A DNA stretch of 13,386 nucleotides from positions 1 through 13,386 of the forward strand of contig CAAFXL010000052.1 in the NCBI GenBank assembly GCA_900767005.1, written 5' to 3'. The translations under genes were made by a program, and so were the position numbers. Of this stretch, positions 6,308 to 13,386 are shown one piece after another. Source of the DNA: an uncultured Ruminobacter sp. (GTDB lineage Bacteria > Pseudomonadota > Gammaproteobacteria > Enterobacterales > Succinivibrionaceae). Numbering within the stretch: position 1 is the first letter of the stretch; each line of letters opens with the position of its first letter. A model generated the notes under the pieces. The model saw nothing but the letters and a program-made list of their open reading frames with translations, was not told the origin of the DNA and ran no database searches.

Positions 6308-6547
6308 ATGAGAATTGTAAAATGCCCTACCTGCTCAAAAGATGTGGAATGGTCTCCTAATAATCCTTATCGCCCTTTCTGTTCTGAAAGATGTAAATTA
6401 ATCGATTTAGGTGCTTGGGCTGACGGTACTAATGCAATTAGTACTCCTTTAACTGAAAAAGATTTAGATGATCCGCAAGTTCAAGCCCAGATCGCCGAAG
6501 CGATTGAAAGTGGTAAACTTTCAATTAATGAAGAAGAAAATGAATAA
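6308..6547 (+). CDS. yacG: DNA gyrase inhibitor YacG, zinc-binding protein
   Basis: Small cytoplasmic zinc protein of 79 residues; in E. coli YacG binds the GyrB C-terminal region and blocks gyrase from binding DNA. The full family signature is present: C6-P-T-C9 and PFCSERC (C25, C29) give the Cys4 zinc site, followed by IDLGAWADG (32-40). The acidic C-terminal tail (EEENE) is typical. The length is slightly more than the usual 60-70. AAAGGA (6296-6301), six bases before ATG, is a good ribosome binding site. No convincing -35 was found; TATAAA at 6270-6275 is a possible -10. The gene stands alone, divergent from the recombinase and 172 bases before lptD. In many gammaproteobacteria yacG lies near the type IV pilus genes and coaE, which are absent here apart from the pilin remnant. 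Confidence 0.95.
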   Translation: MRIVKCPTCSKDVEWSPNNPYRPFCSERCKLIDLGAWADGTNAISTPLTEKDLDDPQVQAQIAEAIESGKLSINEEENE

Positions 6548-6549
6548 TT

Positions 6550-6578
6550 TCAAAATTTAAGCTATCGCAAAATTTTGA
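6550..6578 (+). terminator. weak hairpin downstream of yacG
   Basis: TCAAAATTT and AAATTTTGA form a 9-base, mostly A-T stem around an 11-base loop directly after the yacG stop. It is followed by the T-rich TAATTTATTTAT. This is a poor terminator by composition, but the position fits. Partial read-through into lptD is likely if it works at all. Confidence 0.25.
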
Positions 6579-6656
6579 TAATTTATTTATAATAACGAGA
6601 ATTATATTTTATAAAAAATACTATTTTTTGGTTTTATTAAATTTTTAAATTCTTAT

Positions 6657-6685
6657 TTGCTTAATACATCCTAAAAGAATAGAAA
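6657..6685 (+). promoter_or_regulatory. possible promoter for the lptD-surA-pdxA-rsmA operon
   Basis: TTGCTT (6657-6662), a 17-base spacer and TAGAAA (6680-6685) make a 4+4 match to sigma-70 elements and would leave a leader of about 28 bases. E. coli lptD is also driven by sigma-E, but no sigma-E-like GGAACTT was found here. The surrounding gap 6548-6719 holds nothing else that I recognise. Confidence 0.3.
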
Positions 6686-6708
6686 AAACTATTATTTTCA
6701 TATGATTT

Positions 6709-6722
6709 GAGGTTCTAAATTG
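6709..6722 (+). promoter_or_regulatory. ribosome binding site selecting a TTG start for lptD
   Basis: GAGG at 6709-6712 lies 7 bases before TTG at 6720. An in-frame ATG at 6702 is followed at once by TGA and cannot be used. The next in-frame ATG falls after the signal peptide. The TTG is therefore the only start that gives a full export signal. Confidence 0.8.
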
Positions 6723-9089
6723 TCTTCTAGTATTACTCAAAAAACCTTACTTGCTACATTAGTTTTATTATGTTGTTCAAATGTTTATGCAGCAGCAAGT
6801 ACTGGTGTTTATATGCCTAGAACTCATTATGATGATCGTTGTTATGCTGATGTTCCCCCTTATGTAAAAAATCCTAAGGATCAGAATCTAAATGGTTCTG
6901 TAGTATCAATAACTGCTGATAGTGTTGATGCGGAACTAAATAGTGATATTAACTACTCTGGTAATGTTGAAATTATTCAAGGTAATAAGAAATTAAAGGC
7001 CTCAAATACTACTTTCAATCAACAAACTCAAATTATGTCAGCAACCGGTGATATTGAGTATCAAGATGGTGAATTAACCATTAGTAGTAAGCAGAATTTA
7101 AAGAGTAATTTAGAAACTAATAATACCGAATTAACTGATGCTGATTATCATATTAATGGGACTTTAATTAGAGGTAAAACTCAAAAAGTAAACCTTGATA
7201 ATGATGCAAAAACTATTACTTTAAAAGATGCAACCGTAACCACTTGTCCAAAGAATGAAGAAGTTTGGGCAATTAGTTCTACTGAAATTAATATTGACCA
7301 AAATGAAATTTTTGGGGAAGCATATAACACCGTATTTTGGCTTCATGAAATTCCAATTATGTATCTTCCATACATAAACTTTCCGACTAAGAATGAAAGA
7401 AAAACAGGTTTTTTATATCCATCATTTAGTAGAAGTAGTAGTGATGGTGTGGAATTTGGCTTACCATTCTATTGGAATATCGCTCCAAATTATGATATGA
7501 CTTTTAAAACCAGGGTCATTGAAAGAAGAGGTATTTTATTAGCTGATGAATTTCGTTATATGCCTTTTGAAAATACTACAGGTTTATTATATGGTGAATA
7601 TATGCACCATGACCGTAAGATTATTCAAAAGGGAAATCCAGAAATTCGTGAAAGATATTTCTTCCATGCTGACCAACAAACTACTTGGTCAAATGGTGAA
7701 TATGGTTTAGATATCGATTATAGTAAAGTTAGAACTGGCGATTTTAACTATATTAACGATTATGATCCGCAGCATGCTGAGGACATTGATGGTCAAATTC
7801 GCCAAATGATTAAGACATATACCGCTAAGAAAAATTATGAAGGCAGTATCTACATGCTTTCATACCAAATCATGCTTCCTAGCCAGTATTTGTCACGAGT
7901 TCCATTTAAATTACTTCCTCGTGTTGATTTTAATTATCATGACACCATTGATAATTTCTTAGCTTATAACATGAAATTTGAGTTCTCAAATTTCAAGGTT
8001 GATGATAACTCTGCAAGTAATACCTTTGAAGCTCAAAGATATCATTTTCAACCTGAAATTGAGATTCCAATTATTTCAACTAGTGGTATCAATCTTAGAG
8101 CAAAAGAAACTTTATTTTATACTTACTACAATCAAACAATTCCTGAAGAATTAAATAGTAAGTATAGAAGTTTAGGGTTTTCAACCGATACTTTAGAAAG
8201 CAGTGTAGATAGATTTTTATACCGTACTGATGTTAATGGTCGCATGACTTTTGCTAAGTATTTAGACAATAACTACACTGTAACTATTGAACCACATGTT
8301 CAATATTTATATATTCCATATAAAAATCAAGATGCAATCGGCGTTTATGATACCACCGATATCTCTTATGATTATTACTCATTATTTAGTGATTTTACCT
8401 ATGCAGGTCTTGATAGAATAAGTGATACCAATCGTGTTAGTTATGGTTTAACTAGCCGAATTTACGATGATAATTATCGTGAACGCTTTAAGATTAATAT
8501 TGGTCAAGCTTATGATTTCGTACCAAAACGAGTAACCATGTACCCTAATAATGAAATCAATTATTATCCTCGTACACCAATTTCAGCTAATGTTGATGCA
8601 AACTTTAATGATTCAGTTTCAGCTCATGCCGATTTAGTTTATAACACTCAAGAAAATGAAACCTCAAGTTGGAACGGGATGCTTAATTTAAATCACCAGG
8701 GAGCAAAAGGACAATTAAGTTATCGTTATACTCGTGATGGTAACCGTACTACGAATCAAAGAATTATTGATTTAAGACAACTTGGTATCTTAGCTCAAAT
8801 TCCAATTACTGATGACTTTACTGTGATTGGTGCAATGTATCGAGATCTTGAACAGCAACATGATATTGATAAAAAGTTAGCTCTAAAATATGAATCATGT
8901 TGTTATAGTATTGGTTTTCAAATCGAACGCTACAATAAACCAGATAACTATACTTTAAAGGCAACTAATGAAACAACATTGGGTATATTTTTTGAGTTAA
9001 AGGGTCTAGCTAACCTTGGCGTAGATACTGATTTCTCATTAGGAACATCTCAATTACCATATAATAATACCGTTAATTTAAATAAATAA
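6720..9089 (+). CDS. lptD: LPS-assembly outer-membrane protein LptD
   Basis: Outer-membrane beta-barrel that, with the lipoprotein LptE, inserts lipopolysaccharide into the outer leaflet. Its 789 residues match the usual ~780. A signal peptide (1-24, cleavage after VYA) is followed by the OstA/LptD jellyroll (about 55-190), which extends the periplasmic LPS bridge, and then the barrel. The most conserved stretch, WLHEIPIMYLPY (207-218) with KTGFLYPSF (228-236), is intact. C41, C176, C727 and C728 match in number and position the two inter-domain disulfides of E. coli LptD (31, 173, 724, 725), so DsbA-type oxidation is expected. Translation begins at TTG, which may keep output of this demanding protein low. 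surA follows after one base; SurA helps fold LptD, so the pairing makes functional sense. This gene also shows that the organism makes LPS or lipooligosaccharide. Confidence 0.97.
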   Translation: MSSSITQKTLLATLVLLCCSNVYAAASTGVYMPRTHYDDRCYADVPPYVKNPKDQNLNGSVVSITADSVDAELNSDINYSGNVEIIQGNKKLKASNTTFNQQTQIMSATGDIEYQDGELTISSKQNLKSNLETNNTELTDADYHINGTLIRGKTQKVNLDNDAKTITLKDATVTTCPKNEEVWAISSTEINIDQNEIFGEAYNTVFWLHEIPIMYLPYINFPTKNERKTGFLYPSFSRSSSDGVEFGLPFYWNIAPNYDMTFKTRVIERRGILLADEFRYMPFENTTGLLYGEYMHHDRKIIQKGNPEIRERYFFHADQQTTWSNGEYGLDIDYSKVRTGDFNYINDYDPQHAEDIDGQIRQMIKTYTAKKNYEGSIYMLSYQIMLPSQYLSRVPFKLLPRVDFNYHDTIDNFLAYNMKFEFSNFKVDDNSASNTFEAQRYHFQPEIEIPIISTSGINLRAKETLFYTYYNQTIPEELNSKYRSLGFSTDTLESSVDRFLYRTDVNGRMTFAKYLDNNYTVTIEPHVQYLYIPYKNQDAIGVYDTTDISYDYYSLFSDFTYAGLDRISDTNRVSYGLTSRIYDDNYRERFKINIGQAYDFVPKRVTMYPNNEINYYPRTPISANVDANFNDSVSAHADLVYNTQENETSSWNGMLNLNHQGAKGQLSYRYTRDGNRTTNQRIIDLRQLGILAQIPITDDFTVIGAMYRDLEQQHDIDKKLALKYESCCYSIGFQIERYNKPDNYTLKATNETTLGIFFELKGLANLGVDTDFSLGTSQLPYNNTVNLNK

Positions 9090-9090
9090 T

Positions 9091-10392
9091 ATGATGAAAA
9101 AATTTGTAAAAAGTATTTTTCTTTCTTGTTCATTGGTAACCATGATGGGGTTAAATCAAGTGAACGCTGAAGAAGTTTTTATTGATAAAGCAGTAGCTAT
9201 TGCTAATGATGAAATCATTTTAAAAAGCGAACTTGATAATGCAACCAATCGTTATATTGAAAGTTTAAAGGCTAAGGGAGTTGAAATTCCTAATCTTCAA
9301 GATGTTAGAAAAAACATTCTTGAGCAGCTTATTATCAATAGTTTAATAATGCAACTTGCTAAGAAAAATAGCTTTGATTTATCAGATACTGATGTTGATC
9401 GAGCTATCGAATATATGGCAAGAAGCAACAATATGACGCCAAAACAGTTAATTGAAGAAGCTAAAAAGAATGGTTTTAGTGAAGCTCTCTTCAGAGCAAA
9501 AATGAAAGAAGATGTGATTACTAATGAATTAAAACGTTCACAAGTAAGAAGTCGTATTAACATCTCTGACCAAGAAGCTGAACAATTAGCAATTAACCTA
9601 AAAGAACATGCTGAAACCCAAGAATCTTATCATTTAGCTAATATTCTAATTAGAATCCCGCAAGATGCTACCCCAGCTCAGCTTGATAGTGCAAATCGCC
9701 GCATGAACAATCTTATTAAGTCCCATGAAAAGGGTGAAAGTTTTGCAACACTTGCTCGTAAATACTCAGAAGCTCCTAATGCAATTGAAGGTGGTGAAAT
9801 GGGTAAGAGCATAAACTTAAATGAATTACCACCAGAACTTGCTCAAATTATTGATGCTCATGAAGTTGGTGATTTAGTGGGTCCCCTAAAGATTGAACAA
9901 GGTTTATTATTAATTAAAATTTATGATAAAGGTCATCAAACTTTAGAGCCAATTGAACAAGTAAAGGTAAGACATATTTTATTAACTACCAGTATTATTT
10001 TTGATGATGATAAAGCTCAAGAAACTTTAGCAAAATATCGTCAAGAAATCATTAATGGTGATTCAAAGTTTGAGGATCTAGCTCGTGTTTATTCTAAAGA
10101 CCCAGGCAGTTCATTTAATGGTGGTTTAATGGATTGGGCTAATCCTGATATCTTTGACCCAAGATTTAAATTAGCGGTAGCTAATTTAAAGGTTGGTGAA
10201 ATTTCTGAACCATTTAAGAGTAGTTTTGGTTGGCATATAGTGCTCCTTGAAGGTCGAAAAGTTGATACTGATTCATTAGAAGCTTATCGAATTAAAGCTC
10301 GTGAGATTTTACAAAATCGAGAAATGCGTTCTGAAACTGAAAAGTGGGAACGAGAATTACGCGATAGCTCTTATGTAAAAATAATGGAATAA
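9091..10392 (+). CDS. surA: periplasmic chaperone/peptidyl-prolyl isomerase SurA
   Basis: Escorts unfolded outer-membrane proteins, LptD among them, through the periplasm. The 433 residues are close to E. coli SurA (428). Signal peptide about 1-26 (cleavage after VNA), SurA N-terminal helical domain about 28-170, parvulin domain 1 about 178-282 (HLANILIRIP at the start, EGGEMG at 233-238), parvulin domain 2 about 290-390 (VRHILL 293-298, NGGLMDW 343-349, FGWHIVLL 379-386), and a C-terminal helix that packs on the N-domain. The second parvulin repeat is the better match to the family and is usually the active isomerase. The start lies one base after the lptD stop and has no ribosome binding site of its own, so translation is probably coupled to lptD. 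A second ATG (9094) is equally possible and changes one residue. Confidence 0.96.
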   Translation: MMKKFVKSIFLSCSLVTMMGLNQVNAEEVFIDKAVAIANDEIILKSELDNATNRYIESLKAKGVEIPNLQDVRKNILEQLIINSLIMQLAKKNSFDLSDTDVDRAIEYMARSNNMTPKQLIEEAKKNGFSEALFRAKMKEDVITNELKRSQVRSRINISDQEAEQLAINLKEHAETQESYHLANILIRIPQDATPAQLDSANRRMNNLIKSHEKGESFATLARKYSEAPNAIEGGEMGKSINLNELPPELAQIIDAHEVGDLVGPLKIEQGLLLIKIYDKGHQTLEPIEQVKVRHILLTTSIIFDDDKAQETLAKYRQEIINGDSKFEDLARVYSKDPGSSFNGGLMDWANPDIFDPRFKLAVANLKVGEISEPFKSSFGWHIVLLEGRKVDTDSLEAYRIKAREILQNREMRSETEKWERELRDSSYVKIME

Positions 10393-10397
10393 AATAA

Positions 10398-11387
10398 ATG
10401 ACTAAAAGAATAGTTTTAACCGCTGGTGAACCATCAGGAATTGGTCCTGAAATTATGCTTTCACTTGCAAAAGTTGATTCTCCATATGAACTTATAGTTT
10501 CAGGTTCAATTGAATTATTAAAGCAATATGCAGAGTTATTAAAGCTTAATATTGAATTTAAATTATATGATAAGAGTAAAGAACCTAAACCACATAAAAA
10601 GGGTTCAATTTTAGTTTTAGATACCCCCCTCGCTGATAAAGTTATTCCTGGAGTATTAAATAAAAATAACGCTCATTATGTAATTGAAACCTTACGTAAG
10701 GCAGCAGAGGGTTGCATGAATGGCGAATTTAGTGCACTAGTAACAGGACCTGTACACAAAGGGATTTTAAATGAAGGTGGTATTCCTCATTTTACAGGGC
10801 ATACTGAATATTTTCAGCAAATAAGTAATACTGATGAAGTAGTTATGATGCTAGCAACCGAAGGATTGAGAGTTGCTCTTGCTACTACTCATTTACCTTT
10901 AAAGGATGTAAGTCGCAAAATTACTAAAGAGCATTTAACTAAAATTATTACCATTTTACATAATGATTTAAAGACTAAATTTGGCATTCAAAACCCAAGT
11001 ATTTATGTTTGTGGCTTAAATCCTCATGCTGGTGAAATGGGACATTTAGGCATGGAAGAAATTGAAGTAATTACTCCAACCATTATTGCTTTAAATGAAA
11101 AGGGATTTAATCTACATGGTCCACTTCCAGCTGATACCATTTTTAATCCACCAATTTTAGCTAAAGCTGATGCAATTTTAGCAATGTATCATGATCAAGG
11201 TTTACCTGTATTAAAATATAAGGGATTTGGTAAAGCAGTTAATATTACTTTAGGTTTACCATTTATTAGAACTAGTGTTGATCATGGAACAGCTCTTGAT
11301 TTAGCAGGTAAAGGTATTGCTGATGTGGGGTCTCTTTACTATGCTTTACAAAATGCTGAAGAAATGATTACAAGGAGTGGCAAATAA
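10398..11387 (+). CDS. pdxA: 4-hydroxythreonine-4-phosphate dehydrogenase PdxA
   Basis: Oxidises 4-phosphohydroxy-L-threonine with NAD(P) to the ketone that PdxJ condenses with deoxyxylulose phosphate; this is the DXP-dependent route to pyridoxal phosphate in the cytoplasm. The 329 residues match the family (E. coli 329). The three metal-binding His are present: H165 in THLPL, H210 in NPHAGE and H265 in YHDQG, within one residue of E. coli 166, 211 and 266. Other hallmarks are GEPSGIGPEI (10-19), GPVHK (117-121), HFTGHTEY (131-138), GPLPADTIF (241-249) and SVDHGTALDLAG (293-304). It starts 5 bases after surA and overlaps rsmA by one base. Presence suggests that the cell makes its own vitamin B6, unless pdxJ and partners are missing elsewhere. 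Confidence 0.97.
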   Translation: MTKRIVLTAGEPSGIGPEIMLSLAKVDSPYELIVSGSIELLKQYAELLKLNIEFKLYDKSKEPKPHKKGSILVLDTPLADKVIPGVLNKNNAHYVIETLRKAAEGCMNGEFSALVTGPVHKGILNEGGIPHFTGHTEYFQQISNTDEVVMMLATEGLRVALATTHLPLKDVSRKITKEHLTKIITILHNDLKTKFGIQNPSIYVCGLNPHAGEMGHLGMEEIEVITPTIIALNEKGFNLHGPLPADTIFNPPILAKADAILAMYHDQGLPVLKYKGFGKAVNITLGLPFIRTSVDHGTALDLAGKGIADVGSLYYALQNAEEMITRSGK

Positions 11388-12196
11388 TGAATGATAAAGT
11401 AACCTTTGGTCATACAGCTCGTAAGCGTTTTGGTCAAAACTTTTTACAAGATAAAAATGTTATTAATAAGATTGTAATGGCTATCAATCCTAAAGAAGAT
11501 GATAACATTCTAGAAATAGGACCGGGGCTTGCTGCACTAACTACTCCAGTATCAGAAAAAGTTAAACAATTAAAAGTAATTGAACTTGATAGAGATTTAG
11601 CAGAGAGATTACGTCATACTCCATTTTTATCAGAAAAACTTGAAGTATTCGAACAAGATGCTTTAACTTTTGATTTTAATAAAGTAGCAACTCCTGAAAA
11701 TAAAGTAAGAGTGTTTGGTAATCTTCCTTATAATATTTCAACTCCTTTAATGCTTCATTTATTTAAAAATGCAAATGTTGTTAAAGACATGCACTTTATG
11801 TTGCAGCTTGAAGTTGTAAATCGTTTAGCAGCTTGTCCAAACTCAAAAGATTATGGAAGACTCAGTGTAATCACTCAATACTTTTGTAAAGTGATTCCTA
11901 TTATGCAGGTTTCTCCTCATGCATTTAGACCAGCCCCAAAGGTTACTAGTGCAGTTGTAAGACTTGTTCCTCATGAAAACTCTCCTTATAAAGTTCAAGA
12001 TGTTAAACTTTTAGAAAGAGTATTACAGGTTGCTTTCAATCAAAGAAGAAAGACTATTCAAAATAGTTTATCAAGTTTATTTACTCCAGAAGAATTAACT
12101 GCTGAGGGACTTGAATTAAATCTTAGAGCTGAAAATTTAACTATTGAGCAATACTGTAAGCTTGCTGATAAACTTTATAGCAAGGAAAACTTATAA
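11387..12196 (+). CDS. rsmA: 16S rRNA (adenine1518-N6/adenine1519-N6)-dimethyltransferase RsmA (KsgA)
   Basis: Uses S-adenosylmethionine to dimethylate two adjacent adenines in the helix 45 loop of 16S rRNA, a late small-subunit assembly checkpoint; its loss gives kasugamycin resistance. The 269 residues compare with 273 in E. coli. Visible motifs: KRFGQNFL (13-20), the SAM-binding ILEIGPGLAALT (41-52), the acidic IELD (65-68), NLPYNIS (112-118, the target-adenine pocket) and the C-terminal FNQRRKTIQNSL. The TAATG overlap with pdxA couples the two genes, and AAGGAG (11372-11377) gives rsmA the strongest ribosome binding site of the operon. The next gene begins at the base after its stop. Confidence 0.97.
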   Translation: MNDKVTFGHTARKRFGQNFLQDKNVINKIVMAINPKEDDNILEIGPGLAALTTPVSEKVKQLKVIELDRDLAERLRHTPFLSEKLEVFEQDALTFDFNKVATPENKVRVFGNLPYNISTPLMLHLFKNANVVKDMHFMLQLEVVNRLAACPNSKDYGRLSVITQYFCKVIPIMQVSPHAFRPAPKVTSAVVRLVPHENSPYKVQDVKLLERVLQVAFNQRRKTIQNSLSSLFTPEELTAEGLELNLRAENLTIEQYCKLADKLYSKENL

Positions 12197-13386
12197 ATGA
12201 GTTTAGTTTGCGAAATAATTGAAAAGAATCTAGATATTTTTGCAGGAAAAAGTCTTTTAGTAACAGGGGCAAACCTTGACTTAAGCATTATTAGTAAGCT
12301 TTTAGAAAAGACTTCTTACTTAACAATTTTTACCTCAGATCTAACATTATTTTTTAAGTTAAAGAATTTCTTTAATATTAAAGAAAATCCTAACGAGAAC
12401 TTAGACTCAATTTATGAAATTGAAGATAAAAACTTATCTATTTGTTACGCGATGGATCCTAAAGAACAATTAAAGCGTAAATATGATGAATGTTTATTAT
12501 CAATAACTAAATCTAAACCTGAAAATATCTTCTTACTAAATATTTTAAAAAAATATTTAGTAAGTGATGGATTTTTTATTACCGCAGGTGCCAATGATGA
12601 AGGCATTAAAGGTATAGAAAGTTCCTTAAAGCTTCTTGGTAATACTGCGACCGTTGATACTGCTAGAAAGTGCCGTTTATATAAAACTTTAGTAAAAGAT
12701 TTTAGTGATAATCAAAACTCTCTTTCTACTTATTCCTTAAATGATTATGGAGTTAATTTATCAATCTCTCAGTATCCAGGAGTATTTAGTGCTAAAGGTT
12801 TAGATATTGGAACTAAGACTTTATTAGATTATTTAAATCCAAATTTAAATAATCTAATCAAGAATAATCAAAATATTTTAGATGTTTGCTCAGGTTCTGG
12901 AGTAATTGGTTTATATTTAAAGGCAAAAGAAAATTCAATTAATATTACTTTTGCAGATATTTATGCCAACGCTTTAGAATCGGTAAAAATAAATAGTCAA
13001 AATAATAATTTAGACGCTAGGGTAATTCCTAGTGATATGTTAGATAGTACAGATAAATATGATTTAATTATGATTACTTTGCAAAAAGCAGAAGAAGACG
13101 GAATTTATAATGATATAAAATTAGATATGTATTTTCATTTAAATTTAGTGTATATGTACACTAATTTATCTTTTACAGAAAAGCAAAAAGAGAATGAAGC
13201 AAAAATTTATGATAATCTTCAAAGTAATGGATTTTTTAATAAATTTTTAGCTACTTTAAATGAAGACGAATATGCAGATTTATATAATGCTTTAAAGATT
13301 ATAGCTGCAGAAAAGACAAAATATAATTGTACTTTTGCGGCAATCGCAAAAAGTTTTATTACAGATCTTCCTTCTAATGCGGATGC
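12197..13386 (+). CDS. RsmC-family methyltransferase homologue, incomplete at window end
   Basis: Open from ATG at 12197, directly after the rsmA TAA, to the window edge (396 codons, no stop). It follows the two-domain plan of RsmC, which makes m2G1207 in 16S rRNA. The N-terminal pseudo-methyltransferase half contains DPKEQLKRKYDE (87-98) and DTARKCRLYK (154-163). The C-terminal half contains YPGVFSAKGLDIGTKTLL (193-210), SAM motif I ILDVCSGSGVIGL (227-239) and ADIYANALE (253-261). Motif IV should read NPPFH after YDLIM (288-292); instead it is ITLQKAEE, so the target-base pocket is missing. It is already longer than E. coli RsmC (343), and residues from about 293 on do not look like the family. 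It may be an inactive or repurposed RsmC, or a fusion. No rsmC symbol is given because activity is doubtful. Confidence 0.75.
   Translation, partial: MSLVCEIIEKNLDIFAGKSLLVTGANLDLSIISKLLEKTSYLTIFTSDLTLFFKLKNFFNIKENPNENLDSIYEIEDKNLSICYAMDPKEQLKRKYDECLLSITKSKPENIFLLNILKKYLVSDGFFITAGANDEGIKGIESSLKLLGNTATVDTARKCRLYKTLVKDFSDNQNSLSTYSLNDYGVNLSISQYPGVFSAKGLDIGTKTLLDYLNPNLNNLIKNNQNILDVCSGSGVIGLYLKAKENSINITFADIYANALESVKINSQNNNLDARVIPSDMLDSTDKYDLIMITLQKAEEDGIYNDIKLDMYFHLNLVYMYTNLSFTEKQKENEAKIYDNLQSNGFFNKFLATLNEDEYADLYNALKIIAAEKTKYNCTFAAIAKSFITDLPSNAD

Noticed and set aside
9297..9563. Minus-strand frame of 88 codons
   Set aside because: Antisense shadow inside surA.
1..13386. tRNA, rRNA, CRISPR array or riboswitch
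   Set aside because: No cloverleaf with the TTCRA arm, no regularly spaced repeats and no conserved aptamer sequence was seen on either strand by eye.

Overview
The window is AT-rich DNA (roughly 30% G+C by eye) from a Gram-negative bacterium with an outer membrane. The block lptD-surA-pdxA-rsmA is the classic gammaproteobacterial order, and yacG and a type IV pilin are also present. The low G+C, and the RsmC-like gene where many relatives have apaG/apaH, would suit a host-associated gammaproteobacterium such as a member of the Succinivibrionaceae. That placement is a guess; the gene families are not.

Left half, minus strand, read right to left: a tyrosine recombinase (6072 to 4878) split by a one-base phase change at a run of nine A; a type IV pilin (4826 to 4404) that has lost its leader and prepilin cleavage site but keeps its terminator; a large membrane-anchored sulfatase/LTA-synthase-fold transferase (4308 to 1933); a polyprenyl-phosphate sugar phosphotransferase that starts surface polysaccharide synthesis (1727 to 231); and a 37-codon stub of an NAD-dependent sugar epimerase (201 to 88). 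This half is accessory and concerns the cell surface.

Right half, plus strand, housekeeping: yacG (gyrase inhibitor zinc protein), then a tight run of lptD (LPS insertion), surA (outer-membrane protein chaperone), pdxA (vitamin B6), rsmA (16S rRNA dimethylation) and an RsmC-family methyltransferase that runs off the window. Gaps inside this run are 5 bases or fewer, or overlaps, so it is probably one transcript.

The most notable region is 4404-6072. A site-specific recombinase with all its catalytic residues, but out of frame at an A9 tract, lies 51 bases upstream of a promoterless pilin body. The pilin homology stops at a 22-base imperfect inverted repeat with 8-base arms and a 6-base spacer, the layout of a tyrosine-recombinase core site. 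This resembles the logic of the R64 shufflon (Rci recombinase plus N-terminally incomplete PilV segments). The working hypothesis is a pilin-switching module whose recombinase may itself be controlled by homopolymer slippage. The main alternative is a decayed integrative element that once split a pilin gene.

No tRNA, rRNA, CRISPR array or recognisable insertion sequence was seen. Gene-free stretches are all under 300 bases: 1-87, 1728-1932, 6073-6307 and 6548-6719. Their contents are listed as features.
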